A DNA stretch of 64,000 nucleotides from Microbacterium psychrotolerans. GTDB taxonomy: Bacteria > Actinomycetota > Actinomycetes > Actinomycetales > Microbacteriaceae. The position numbers were made by a program, and so were the translations under genes. The notes beneath the pieces were generated by a model. That model did no database searches. It worked only from the letters and a program-made list of their open reading frames with translations, and was not told the DNA's origin. Below are positions 25,809 through 34,382 of the stretch, piece after piece. The stretch spans positions 248,001 to 312,000 of the forward strand of contig NZ_JAVFWO010000005.1 of NCBI RefSeq assembly GCF_031085295.1. Reading direction: 5' to 3'. The first letter of the stretch is position 1, and every line of letters starts with the position of its first letter.

Positions 25809-26360
25809 ATGGAGCGCAGCAGCTGGGTGCTGGTGGACGGCGAGAACATCGACGCCACCCTCGGCGGATCGATCCTCGGCAGGCGCCCCCTGCCCGAGGA
25901 GCGCCCGCGGTGGGACCGCCTGCTGGCGTTCGTCTCCGACCGGTGGGGGCGGCCCGCGAAGGGGCTCTTCTTCCTGAACGCGAGCAGTCACCTGCCGATG
26001 CCGTTCGTGCAGGCGCTTCTCGCGCTCGGCTACCAGCCGGTTCCGCTCTCAGGACCCGCTGACGAGAAGATCGTCGACATCGCGATCCAGCGCACCCTGC
26101 GCGCGCTCGTCGACCGTGACGATGACGTCGCGCTCGTCAGCCACGACCGCGACTTCGCCGAGGACCTTGCACGCCTCGCCACCGACGGGCGCCGAGTGGG
26201 CGTCATCGCGTTTCACGAGTTCCGCAGCACGGAGTTCACCGGCATCCCCGGCGTCGAGTTCTTCGACATCGAGTACGACGCGGAGGCGTTCGACGCGCCG
26301 CTGCCGCGCGTGCGTGTCATCCCGATCGAGCAGTTCGACCCGTCCGACTTCCTGCGGTGA
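25809..26360 (+). CDS. NYN-domain protein (PIN-like putative ribonuclease)
   Basis: A 183-residue NYN/LabA-like protein. The PIN-fold acidic residues are visible in order: WVLVDGENIDATL, a central DEKIVDIAIQRTL and VSHDRDFAEDL, followed by RRVGVIAFHEF. NYN domains are metal-dependent nucleases acting on RNA; the protein has no RNA-binding accessory domain. GAGGAG precedes the ATG by 7 nt. A TACGTT -10 box lies about 30 nt upstream, so this gene has a short leader. Confidence 0.85.
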   Translation: MERSSWVLVDGENIDATLGGSILGRRPLPEERPRWDRLLAFVSDRWGRPAKGLFFLNASSHLPMPFVQALLALGYQPVPLSGPADEKIVDIAIQRTLRALVDRDDDVALVSHDRDFAEDLARLATDGRRVGVIAFHEFRSTEFTGIPGVEFFDIEYDAEAFDAPLPRVRVIPIEQFDPSDFLR

Positions 26361-26361
26361 G

Positions 26362-27342
26362 TCAGTACCAGCCGGTCGACTGGGAGTGGCTCCAGGCGCC
26401 GCACGGGCTGCCGTAGCGACCTGAGATGTAGCCCAGGCCCCACGCGATCTGCGTCGCGGGGTTCGTCTGCCAGTCGGCGCCCGCGCTGCCCATCTTGCTG
26501 CCCGGGAGAGCCTGCGGGATTCCGTAGGCGCCGCTGCTGCGGTTGTACGCCTGGTAGTTCCAGCCCGACTCCTTCTGCCACAGCGACACGAGGCAGCCGA
26601 ACTGGTCGTCGCCCCAGCCGTAGCCGCCGAGCATCGAGCGGGCCGTGGCCTGCGCGTCGGCCGGGCTGGTGCCGCCCACGGCACCGCCGGTCGCGTACAC
26701 GGGGCGCGGTGCCGACGGCGTCGAGGACGCCTTCTTGGCGGCGGCCGCTTCGGCTTCGGCGGCGGCCTGGGCGGCGGCTGCCGCCTCCGCCTCCTTGCGC
26801 GCCTTCTCCTCGGCCTCCTGCTTCGCCTTGAGGGCGACGGCGGCGTCGAGCCGGCCGCGCAGTCCCTGCGCCTGCTCGCTGACCGATGCGGCCAGCGTGG
26901 TCACCGCCTCCGTGAAGTCGGTCGAGTACATCGCCGGCAGTGCCTGTGCGCGCTGCAGCTGCTCGACAGCGGTCTCCAGACCCGAAGTGTCGACCGTCGT
27001 GACGGGGGTGCCGACGTCGAGTCCCGACGCGGCGATGTCGGAGGCGACCGCGGTCGCCGCGGTCACGGCGGCGTTCGCGGCGGCGACGGCCTCGTCGGCG
27101 GCGGATGCCGACGGCACCTCCTCGGCGGCGACGGAGGGTGACGTCGAGTACGACGCCAGTGCGAAACCGGTGAGTGCTCCGGATGCCTCGGCCTGCGACG
27201 CGGGGGTCGCCGTGGTGAATCCCGCGGTGGCCAGCACGCCGATCGCGAGCGTCGCGGACAGCAGTACCGGGCGGCGGCGAAGGCGGCGTTCGGCGCGGCG
27301 GACAGTGCGGCGGGCGGGCAGGAGAGACGTGTGGTTGCGCAT
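26362..27342 (-). CDS. Secreted lytic-transglycosylase-like cell-wall protein
   Basis: A 326-residue exported protein. A twin-basic, Arg-rich N-terminus leads into a hydrophobic helix (VLLSATLAIGVLATAGFTTATPASQA), then a long Ala/Glu-rich coiled-coil-like region (to about residue 210) and a C-terminal domain of about 90 residues: CLVSLWQKESGWNYQAYNRS, SGAYGIPQALPGSKM and NPATQIAWGLGYISGRYGSP. These are the SLT/Rpf-like features with catalytic Glu in KESGW. Two cysteines may form a disulfide. Probably cleaves peptidoglycan during growth. The ribosome site is weak. Confidence 0.85.
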   Translation of the reverse strand: MRNHTSLLPARRTVRRAERRLRRRPVLLSATLAIGVLATAGFTTATPASQAEASGALTGFALASYSTSPSVAAEEVPSASAADEAVAAANAAVTAATAVASDIAASGLDVGTPVTTVDTSGLETAVEQLQRAQALPAMYSTDFTEAVTTLAASVSEQAQGLRGRLDAAVALKAKQEAEEKARKEAEAAAAAQAAAEAEAAAAKKASSTPSAPRPVYATGGAVGGTSPADAQATARSMLGGYGWGDDQFGCLVSLWQKESGWNYQAYNRSSGAYGIPQALPGSKMGSAGADWQTNPATQIAWGLGYISGRYGSPCGAWSHSQSTGWY

Positions 27343-27451
27343 GAAAGACCGGGTTCCGTATCAGCGAAATGCGCCATCGGGCGGCGCCTCGTGCTCGTTC
27401 GGGCGGGCACAAGTCCCCGAGTCTCCCCGGCGTTTCTGGATGGTTCCAGTG

Positions 27452-27468
27452 CGTTACCTGAACGTTAC
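27452..27468 (-). promoter_or_regulatory. GTAACG direct repeat, possible MtrA-type response-regulator site
   Basis: On the minus strand GTAACG-N5-GTAACG forms an 11-bp-period direct repeat 110-130 bp upstream of the wall-hydrolase start. OmpR-type regulators bind such repeats, and MtrA of actinobacteria controls peptidoglycan hydrolases through GTAAC-like repeats. The assignment to MtrA is inference. Confidence 0.35.
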
Positions 27469-27590
27469 ATGTGAGCGGATTGCTCGAAAAGGCCAGATCA
27501 AGAGGCTGCATCCTGCGCCGCCGGCCGCCCGGGCGAGCCCCGCGAACTACGATCGGAGGACCCCTGCACCGCAATCGAGGAGGCTCGCCC

Positions 27591-28892
27591 GTGCCCTCAA
27601 CCCCCGCCCCTGCCGCCACGGCGTCGCTGGCTCACGCCGGCGATCTCGCCGCCTTCGTCGCCGCGTCGCCGTCGAGCTTCCACGCCGCTGCGGAGGTCGC
27701 CAACCGCCTGGAGGGCGCGGGGTTCGTGCGGCTCGACGAGTCGGCCGGCTGGCCGTCTCCCGCGGGCGGAAAGTTCGTCGTGGTGCGTGACGGCGCGGCG
27801 ATCGCGTGGGTCGTGCCGCCGTCCGCGACCGCCGCCACCGGGGTGCGCATCTTCGGCGCCCACAGCGATTCGCCGGGATTCAAGCTCAAGCCGAAGCCGA
27901 CGACCGGAAAGCTCGGCTGGCTGCAGGCCGGCGTCGAGATCTACGGCGGACCGCTGCTGAACTCGTGGCTCGATCGAGAGCTCCGTCTTGCCGGGCGCCT
28001 CGTGCTCGACGACGGCACGAGCGCGCTGGCGTCGACCGGCGCGCTCCTGCGTCTGCCGCAGCTCGCGATCCACCTCGACCGCGAGGTCAACGACCACCTC
28101 GCCCTCGACAAGCAGTCGCAGACGCAGCCGGTCTGGGGGCTCGGCCCCGCCGACTCCGCCGACATCCTCGGCGAGCTTGCACGCGAGGCGGGCGTCGACG
28201 CCGCGCGCATCCGCGGGTACGACATCGTCACGGCCGACTCCGCCGCGGGCGCCGCGTTCGGACGCGACGACGTCTTCTTCGCCTCCGGGCGCCTCGACGA
28301 CCTCGCGTCGGTGCACGCGGGGGTCGTCGCCCTGGAGCGGGCGGCCGAGGGCCACGATGCCGATCACATCGCGATGCTCGCGGTCTTCGACCACGAGGAG
28401 GTCGGATCCGGCACGCGTTCGGGTGCCGCCGGCCCCTTCCTCGCCGATGTGCTCGAGCGGCTGTGGCTGTCTCTCGGCGCGGACCGCGAGCAGCAGCTGC
28501 GCGCGCTGGCGGCATCGTGGTGCGTGTCGAGCGACGTCGGACACTCGGTGCACCCGAACTACGTGGACAAGCACGATCCCGTCGTGCAGCCCGTGCTCGG
28601 ATCGGGCCCGATCCTCAAGATCAACGCCAACCAGCGCTATGCCACGGATGCCGCGGGCGCGGCGGCGTGGAACGGATGGTGTGCGGCGGCAGGTGTCACC
28701 AGCCAGGAGTTCGTCTCGAACAACACCGTCCCGTGCGGCTCGACGATCGGGCCGATCACCGCGACACGCCTCGGCATCCGCACCGTCGACGTCGGCATCC
28801 CGATCCTGTCGATGCACTCGGCGCGCGAGCTCGCCGGAGTCAGCGACCTGTGGGACCTCGCCCGCGTCGCCGAGACGTACTTCCGCGGCTGA
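27591..28892 (+). CDS. M18 family aminopeptidase
   Basis: A 433-residue metallopeptidase of the aspartyl-aminopeptidase (M18) family. Metal ligands and catalytic residues appear in GAHSDSPGFKLKP, FASGRLDDLASVHAG, VFDHEEVGSGTRSGA and PILSMHSARELAG. It removes N-terminal acidic or neutral residues from peptides in the cytoplasm. GTG 27591 has GAGGAGG 8 nt upstream; the frame extends further without coding character. Single-gene unit divergent from the wall hydrolase. Confidence 0.92.
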   Translation: MPSTPAPAATASLAHAGDLAAFVAASPSSFHAAAEVANRLEGAGFVRLDESAGWPSPAGGKFVVVRDGAAIAWVVPPSATAATGVRIFGAHSDSPGFKLKPKPTTGKLGWLQAGVEIYGGPLLNSWLDRELRLAGRLVLDDGTSALASTGALLRLPQLAIHLDREVNDHLALDKQSQTQPVWGLGPADSADILGELAREAGVDAARIRGYDIVTADSAAGAAFGRDDVFFASGRLDDLASVHAGVVALERAAEGHDADHIAMLAVFDHEEVGSGTRSGAAGPFLADVLERLWLSLGADREQQLRALAASWCVSSDVGHSVHPNYVDKHDPVVQPVLGSGPILKINANQRYATDAAGAAAWNGWCAAAGVTSQEFVSNNTVPCGSTIGPITATRLGIRTVDVGIPILSMHSARELAGVSDLWDLARVAETYFRG

Positions 28893-29003
28893 GGCGGTGA
28901 CCGGCGCACCGCACCTCTGACACTTCAGAGCGCCGAGCGCAACCCCCTGCGCTGATCGCCGCCCGCGCCGAGAGGGTGTCGTGAGAGACCCCAGGAGGAG
29001 CGC

Positions 29004-30149
29004 ATGAAGGCGATGACGTACCGCGGACCGTACAAGCTGCGCGTCGAGAACAAGCCCGAGCCGAAGATCGAACACCCCAATGATGCGATCGTGCGCGTCG
29101 AGCTGGCCGCGATCTGCGGATCGGATCTGCATCTGTACCACGGCATGATGCCCGACACCCGCATCGGCCACACGTTCGGCCACGAGTTCATCGGGACCGT
29201 GGTGGAGGTCGGCGGATCGGTCGAGCGGCTCCGGGTCGGCGACCGGGTGATGGTGCCCTTCAACATCTACTGCGGCTCCTGCTACTTCTGTGCGCGGGGG
29301 CTGTTCTCGAACTGCCACAACGTCAACCCCAACGCGACGGCGATCGGCGGCATCTACGGCTACTCGCATTCGACCGGCGGCTACGACGGCGGGCAGGCCG
29401 AGATGGTGCGCGTGCCGTTCGCGGATGTCGGACCCTCGGTGATCCCCGACGACATCGCCGACGAAGATGCACTGCTGCTCACCGACGCGTTCTCGACCGG
29501 CTACTTCGGCGCCCAGTTGGCCGACATCGCCGAGGGCGACACCGCGGTCGTGTTCGGGGCGGGCCCCGTCGGGCTCGCCGCGGCGCGCTCGTGCTGGCTC
29601 ATGGGCGCAGGACGCGTGATCGTCGTCGATCATCTGGACTACCGCCTGCAGAAGGCGCGTGACTTCGCGTACGCCGAGACGGTGGCGTTCGCCCAGGTCG
29701 GCGACATCGTGCGCGAGCTGAAGCGCATGACGGACGGACTGGGAGCGGATGTCGCGATCGACGCCGTCGGCGCGGAGGCCGACGGTCATGTCATCCAGCA
29801 CGTGACCTCGGCGAAGCTGAAGATGCAGGGCGGTTCGCCGGTGGCCCTGAACTGGGCGATCGACACCGTCCGCAAGGGCGGCACCGTGTCGGTCATGGGC
29901 GCCTACGGACCGATGTTCAGCGCCGTGCGGTTCGGCGACGCGATGAACAAGGGTCTGACGCTGCGGATGAATCAGGCGCCCGTCAAGCGCCAGTGGCCCA
30001 GGCTCTTCGAGCACATCCGGGCCGGCTACCTCCGGCCCAGCGACCTCATCACGCACCGCATCCCGCTCGATCACATCGCCGAGGGGTACCACCTCTTCTC
30101 GGCGAAGCTCGACGACATCATCAAGCCGGTCATCGTCCCGGCGTCCTGA
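29004..30149 (+). CDS. Zinc-dependent alcohol/formaldehyde-dehydrogenase-like enzyme
   Basis: A 381-residue medium-chain dehydrogenase. The catalytic zinc site is in AAICGSDLHLYHG and GHEF, the structural zinc cysteines in YCGSCYFCARGLFSNC, and the NAD-binding motif is VFGAGPVGLAAA. Insertions and the region ADGHVIQHVTSAK match the FDH-like group (glutathione-independent formaldehyde dehydrogenase type). It would oxidise a small alcohol or aldehyde hydrate with NAD. AGGAG precedes the ATG. A membrane protein gene follows after 20 bp, suggesting an operon. Confidence 0.9.
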   Translation: MKAMTYRGPYKLRVENKPEPKIEHPNDAIVRVELAAICGSDLHLYHGMMPDTRIGHTFGHEFIGTVVEVGGSVERLRVGDRVMVPFNIYCGSCYFCARGLFSNCHNVNPNATAIGGIYGYSHSTGGYDGGQAEMVRVPFADVGPSVIPDDIADEDALLLTDAFSTGYFGAQLADIAEGDTAVVFGAGPVGLAAARSCWLMGAGRVIVVDHLDYRLQKARDFAYAETVAFAQVGDIVRELKRMTDGLGADVAIDAVGAEADGHVIQHVTSAKLKMQGGSPVALNWAIDTVRKGGTVSVMGAYGPMFSAVRFGDAMNKGLTLRMNQAPVKRQWPRLFEHIRAGYLRPSDLITHRIPLDHIAEGYHLFSAKLDDIIKPVIVPAS

Positions 30150-30169
30150 CACTCGAATCGGAGCACGAC

Positions 30170-30781
30170 ATGCCGTACACCGCGAACAAGCCCGGTCCCG
30201 CGCCCGACCCCGATGAGCTGCGCGCCCGCATCCCCGGTTGGGGAGCCGACGCCGACCCCGCCGTCCGCCCGGCAGTGCCGCGTGAGCAGCCCGGCATCCA
30301 GACGGGTGCGCACTGGGAGGTGCCAGAGGATCAAGGCGGGCGCGGCGGGCGCGAGAAGTCCGTCGAGCACTCGCGGCTCACACCGGTGTTCGGAACGGCG
30401 CAGCCGTTGCACGGGCTCGCCGGCCGGGTGCGCCGCTACGCGTACGAGAGGTACAGCGAGGGCCAGACCGCCCACTGGCTGATTCTCATACTCGGCGACC
30501 GCATCGACTCGACGACCGCCCACCTGAAGTCGCTCTTCACGCGACGGCCCGATGATCCGATCACGCAGAGCGGCATCCTCGGTGAGCGAGGGCACCGGCC
30601 GATCTCGTCGCGCTTCGGCCGCGGCCGCGCCGACCTGAAGCACGCGTGGCTCGATCCCCTCCTCGTGCTCGGGCCGTGGGTGATCGCGGGCACGCTCGTC
30701 GTCATGCTCGGCCGCGCGATCGTGCGCCCGGCCGCCGGCCGGCGCAGCGCCGGGGATGATGACGGCCGGCGCCGCGCCTAG
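30170..30781 (+). CDS. Conserved membrane-anchored protein downstream of the dehydrogenase
   Basis: A 203-residue protein. The N-terminal half is hydrophilic and Pro/Arg-rich (about 85 residues). Then comes a segment that looks conserved, RVRRYAYERYSEGQTAHWLI followed by LILGDRIDSTTAHLKSLFTR, and RADLKHAWLDPLLVLGPWVI, with a single hydrophobic helix near the C-terminus (VLGPWVIAGTLVVMLGRAIV) and a basic tail. GGAG precedes the ATG. Its 20-bp spacing to the dehydrogenase suggests shared expression. The stop overlaps the convergent gene's stop in a palindromic CTAG. No family name recognised. Confidence 0.7.
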   Translation: MPYTANKPGPAPDPDELRARIPGWGADADPAVRPAVPREQPGIQTGAHWEVPEDQGGRGGREKSVEHSRLTPVFGTAQPLHGLAGRVRRYAYERYSEGQTAHWLILILGDRIDSTTAHLKSLFTRRPDDPITQSGILGERGHRPISSRFGRGRADLKHAWLDPLLVLGPWVIAGTLVVMLGRAIVRPAAGRRSAGDDDGRRRA

Positions 30782-32394
30782 CGACCCAGCGCCAGATACT
30801 GGTGGGTGAAGGCGATGGCCATGCCGCCCTCGCCGACGCCGGCGACCACCCGCTTCACAGAGCCGGAGCGCACGTCGCCGACCGCGAAGACGCCCGGAGC
30901 GGTCGTTTCGAGGGCGAACGGACGCCGCGTCTCGGCCCATCTGCCCGACTCGAGGGCATCCGCGCCCGTGAGCACGAAGCCGCGCCCGTCCAGCGCGACA
31001 TCCGGCGGCAGCCAGGCGGTCTCGGCATCCGCTCCGATCATCACGAAGAGCACGTCGACGTCGCGGCGGCGTACATCGCCGGTGCGCCGGTCGGCGATGT
31101 CGGCGGCCTGCAGGCTGTCGGCGCCGTGGAGCGCGACCACCTCGCTGCGGGTCTCCACCCGGATCGCCGGGATGGCCGAGATCTGATCGATGAGGTACCT
31201 CGACATTCCGGCCTCGAGCGACTCGCCTCGCACGAGCAGCGTGACCGAGCGTGCGTGGCGGCTGAAGAACAGCGCGGCCTGACCGGCGGAGTTGCCGGCG
31301 CCGATGATGCAGACGTCGGCGCCCTGCGCGACGGCGGAGTCGCTGCGGGCGGCGCCGTAATAGACGCCGCTGCCGAGGAATCTGCCGACGTCGCCGAGGG
31401 GGAGCGTGCGCCACACGACCCCGGTGGCGAGGATCACCACCTCGGCGCGCACGACATCGCCTCCGTCGAGGGTCAGCTCGTGCGTCGCCGGGTCCAGTGC
31501 CTCGACGGTGCGAGTGACCACCAGCTCCGCGCCCAGGCGCTTGGCCTGCTTGAACGCCCGGCTCGCCAGATCGTCCCCGGAGATGCCGAACGGGAAACCG
31601 GTGTAGTTCTCGATCCGCGTCGACGTGCCGGCCTGCCCGCCCGGCGCGAACGTCTCGACGACGAGCGTGCGGAGCCCTTCCGCCGCGGCGTTCACGGCGG
31701 CCGTGAGACCGGCGGGGCCTGCGCCGAGGATCACGACGTCGTAGTCGCGCGCCCCCGGCACCACGTCGAGTCCCACGGCTTCGGCGACCTCTCGCATGGT
31801 GGGGTTCTCGAGTCGTCGGCCGTCGGCCAGCTCGAGCACGGTGTCGGCCGCGTCAGCGGCGGCATCCGCTGTCACGCTCTCGAAGTCGACCTCGTTGCGG
31901 GTGAGGAAGCCGCTCACGCGATGGGCCCGTGCGCTGCGACCGTGGTGGATCAGTCGCACGCCGGGCTCGCGCTGCTCCGCGGCCATCGTCTGGAGGGAGT
32001 CGAGGTAGCGGCGTGCGAGGCCGGCCACCCGGTCGGGTACCGACGGCGCGAGCGCGGCGAGCGTGTAGTAGACGGCCGGCTCGAGCTTGATCACGCGTGT
32101 CGGTCCGGCGGCGCGGCCGCTGGCCGGGAACGGCGTGCTGAGCGTCATCGGCACCTCGCCGAAGAACCGGCCGGGCGCGCGCGTGCCGATGATGCGCTCG
32201 TCGCCGTTCACGACCTTGGTGATCTCGGCGAGTCCCTCGACCACGATGAAGAGCGACCGCTCGTCGCCCTCGTGCGCGAAGTACTCGCCGGGTACGAGCC
32301 GGATGTCCTCGACGGCGCCGGCGAGGTAGACGAGGCCCTCCTCGGGTACGCCGTCGAACACACGCATCGCGCGCAGACCGTCGACGGTGATCAT
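30778..32394 (-). CDS. CRP-like domain fused to thioredoxin-reductase-like flavoprotein
   Basis: A 538-residue two-domain protein. Residues 1 to about 130 are a cyclic-nucleotide-binding beta roll (LVPGEYFAHEGDERSLFIVVEGLAEI, RAPGRFFGEVPM). Residues about 215-538 are a thioredoxin-reductase fold with FAD motif VILGAGPAGLTAA, ENYTGFPFGISGDDL, NAD(P) motif IIGAGNSAGQAA and the FAD-end GVFAVGDVRSGSVKR. The redox CxxC expected near residue 347 is replaced by YYGAARSDS, so it cannot act as a normal disulfide reductase. Start ATG 32394 has GGGGAG upstream. Similar fusions exist in actinobacteria; function is unclear, perhaps ligand-gated NADPH oxidation. Confidence 0.85.
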   Translation of the reverse strand: MITVDGLRAMRVFDGVPEEGLVYLAGAVEDIRLVPGEYFAHEGDERSLFIVVEGLAEITKVVNGDERIIGTRAPGRFFGEVPMTLSTPFPASGRAAGPTRVIKLEPAVYYTLAALAPSVPDRVAGLARRYLDSLQTMAAEQREPGVRLIHHGRSARAHRVSGFLTRNEVDFESVTADAAADAADTVLELADGRRLENPTMREVAEAVGLDVVPGARDYDVVILGAGPAGLTAAVNAAAEGLRTLVVETFAPGGQAGTSTRIENYTGFPFGISGDDLASRAFKQAKRLGAELVVTRTVEALDPATHELTLDGGDVVRAEVVILATGVVWRTLPLGDVGRFLGSGVYYGAARSDSAVAQGADVCIIGAGNSAGQAALFFSRHARSVTLLVRGESLEAGMSRYLIDQISAIPAIRVETRSEVVALHGADSLQAADIADRRTGDVRRRDVDVLFVMIGADAETAWLPPDVALDGRGFVLTGADALESGRWAETRRPFALETTAPGVFAVGDVRSGSVKRVVAGVGEGGMAIAFTHQYLALGR

Positions 32395-32542
32395 GCGGCT
32401 CCCCAGCAGCCGGACGAGAGCGCAGTGCGCACCCGGTGACGCGAAGCGCCACGGGGCCGAAGTTACCGGGATCGCCGAGCATCGGTCAACCGGCGCTCGG
32501 CTCCCGGTCCGCGACGTCGGCGGATCGGCGTAGCCTGAACGG

Positions 32543-33274
32543 ATGCCGCAGCCGACGACTCCGCAGGACGGCGAGGTGCTGCCCGACACGACGCTCGGCG
32601 CACGCGCGCAGCTTGCTGCGCTGGCCGCCGATCCGGGCGCCGCCCCGCTGATCGACCTGCCTGCGCAGGCGGATCCGCGTGCGGCGGCGGTGCTGATGCT
32701 GTTCGGCGTACTCGACACCCTGCCGAGCGACCATGATGCTCAGGCGCGAGCCGTCTCGCGTGACCTCGACGTCCTTCTCCTCGCCCGCGCGACCACGCTG
32801 CGCGCACATCCCGGGCAGGTCGCCTTCCCCGGCGGACGCCTGGACCCCGGTGACGATGGGCCGGTCGGCGCGGCACTGCGCGAAGCCCGCGAAGAGACCG
32901 GGCTCGACACCGAAGGCGTCGAGGTGCTCGGCGTGCTCGGCGACATCTCCCTCGCGTTCTCGCAGCACCTCGTGACGCCGGTGCTGGGCTGGTGGCGGCA
33001 TCCGTCCCCGGTCCGCGTCGTCGACGAAGCCGAATCGGCAGCGGTGTTCCGGGCGCCCGTCGCCGACCTGCTGAACCCCGCCAACCGTGGCGTGACGGTG
33101 ATCCGCCGCGACGGGCAGGAGTGGCGCGGTCCTGGATTCCTCGTGCGGCATACGACAGGGGAGCACCTCGTGTGGGGCTTCACCGGGATGGTGCTCGACG
33201 GGTTGTTCGATCGCCTCGGCTGGAGCGAGCCGTGGGACGACACCCGCGAGCTGCCGCTGGTGCTGCCCGACTGA
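32543..33274 (+). CDS. Nudix hydrolase, CoA-pyrophosphatase-like
   Basis: A 243-residue Nudix protein. The Nudix box is FPGGRLDPGDDGPVGAALRE, continuing AREETGLD, with the UPF0035-like prefix RAHPGQVAFPGG that marks the NudL/CoA-diphosphatase group. It likely hydrolyses CoA or a related nucleotide diphosphate with Mg. ATG 32543 lies 6 nt after TAGCCT (32531-32536), another leaderless start, and the promoter overlaps the leader of the divergent flavoprotein gene. Confidence 0.88.
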   Translation: MPQPTTPQDGEVLPDTTLGARAQLAALAADPGAAPLIDLPAQADPRAAAVLMLFGVLDTLPSDHDAQARAVSRDLDVLLLARATTLRAHPGQVAFPGGRLDPGDDGPVGAALREAREETGLDTEGVEVLGVLGDISLAFSQHLVTPVLGWWRHPSPVRVVDEAESAAVFRAPVADLLNPANRGVTVIRRDGQEWRGPGFLVRHTTGEHLVWGFTGMVLDGLFDRLGWSEPWDDTRELPLVLPD

Positions 33275-33283
33275 CGGCGGGAC

Positions 33284-33859
33284 TCAGCGGTACCGGTAGT
33301 GCTGCGCGCTGGTGTTGACCCAGCCGACGAAGCGGCGTGCATCGGGGTCCTGGGCGGCGGCATAGGGCGCGACCCACACCTGGGCACCTGCGATCACCAG
33401 GTGCGGCGCCATCCGGCCGATCGCGCGGTTGATGCTGCGCGGGGTGATCGGCCCGGTGGGGCCGAACATGCGTCGCTCGACGGCCGCCCGCGTGAAGGCC
33501 GGGTGCCGCAGCAGCGCGTCTCCGGAGTCGACGGACGCCTCGACCTCGGCGACCGGCTGGCTGAGGTCGCCGAAGTGGATCCATCGCCCGTCGATGACGA
33601 TGCCCGCGAAGTCCTGTTCCTGGCCGCTGTAGCGCACGTCGGCGGTCCACCGTCGCCCGTCCCACCACCGCGTGCGTCCGCGCTGGTCGTCGTACCAGCC
33701 GGGCAGTGCGGGGCCGGCGGCGGCGGGTCCGGCATCCGTCCGCAGTTCGATGTCGGGCGCGCGCAGGTCGATGTACTGCTCGGTCCAGTGAGTGCCGTCC
33801 CACCAGCGCTGCTTGCCCGAGCCGTCGTCGTACCACCCGGGTGCGGGTTGCGTCGCCAT
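33284..33859 (-). CDS. Tandem DUF2510 protein
   Basis: A 191-residue protein with two DUF2510 motifs near the N-terminus: APGWYDDGSGKQRWWDGTHW and, about 35 residues on, LPGWYDDQRGRTRWWDGRRW. They are followed by a region of about 110 residues with no family I recognise (FAGIVIDGRWIHFGDLSQP and WVAPYAAAQDPDARRFVGWV). There is no membrane helix, unlike many DUF2510 proteins. Minus-strand TACCCT (33871-33866) ends 6 nt before the ATG, so it is leaderless. Role unknown. Confidence 0.82.
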   Translation of the reverse strand: MATQPAPGWYDDGSGKQRWWDGTHWTEQYIDLRAPDIELRTDAGPAAAGPALPGWYDDQRGRTRWWDGRRWTADVRYSGQEQDFAGIVIDGRWIHFGDLSQPVAEVEASVDSGDALLRHPAFTRAAVERRMFGPTGPITPRSINRAIGRMAPHLVIAGAQVWVAPYAAAQDPDARRFVGWVNTSAQHYRYR

Positions 33860-33934
33860 GCACCGAGGGTAGTTCGTGACACCGGAGGTCGGCGAGCGGC
33901 CTCTCCCGTCTGCCGGCCACGGCAGACTGGACGA

Positions 33935-34336
33935 ATGCCTTCCGTCGACGACATCCTCCCCGCTGACCGACGCCATCTCCTCGAACTCCCGGTGTACGCG
34001 CACCTGGGAACGATCCGCCCCGACGACACCGTCCAGGTGAACCCGATGTGGTTCGAGTTCGACGGCGAGCGCGTGCGCTTCACCCACACGAACTACCGGC
34101 AGAAGTACCGCAACCTGCAGCACAACCCGTCGATGTCGCTGTCGATCCTCGACCCGGATCACCCGTTCCACTACCTGGAGGTCGCCGGCCGGCTCGTCGA
34201 GGTCGTCCCCGACCCCGAAGGCGCCTTCTACGTGCGGTTGCAGAACCGTTACGGCAACCCGAGCACCACGCCGCCCCGCGACAAGGCCGACCGGGTGATC
34301 CTCGTCATGTCGATCGAGCGCGCGACGAAGCAGTAG
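33935..34336 (+). CDS. PPOX-class F420/FMN-dependent oxidoreductase
   Basis: A 133-residue split-beta-barrel protein: ILPADRRHLLELPVYAHLGT, VQVNPMWFEFDGERVRFTHT, YRQKYRNLQHNPSMSLSILD and the C-terminal DRVILVMSIERATKQ. This is the PPOX/F420-dependent group common in mycobacteria and Microbacterium. Members reduce small molecules with F420H2 or bind flavin. ATG 33935 follows CAGACT (33923-33928) by 6 nt. It is followed by another deazaflavin-type gene, so the neighbourhood is rich in this chemistry. Confidence 0.87.
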   Translation: MPSVDDILPADRRHLLELPVYAHLGTIRPDDTVQVNPMWFEFDGERVRFTHTNYRQKYRNLQHNPSMSLSILDPDHPFHYLEVAGRLVEVVPDPEGAFYVRLQNRYGNPSTTPPRDKADRVILVMSIERATKQ

Positions 34337-34382
34337 CCGCCCGGGGCTGGCAGCCGACCACCGCGCGGCGCATGCTGGAGCG

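Noticed and set aside
27343..27450. Possible ydaO (cyclic-di-AMP) riboswitch before the wall-hydrolase gene
   Set aside because: Such riboswitches do precede wall hydrolases in actinobacteria, but I could not find their conserved core elements in this leader, only a GTAACG repeat.
27597..30152. An 851-codon minus-strand frame across the aminopeptidase and dehydrogenase genes
   Set aside because: Same artefact. The plus-strand genes have complete catalytic motifs and starts with ribosome sites, and no motif is seen in the antisense product.
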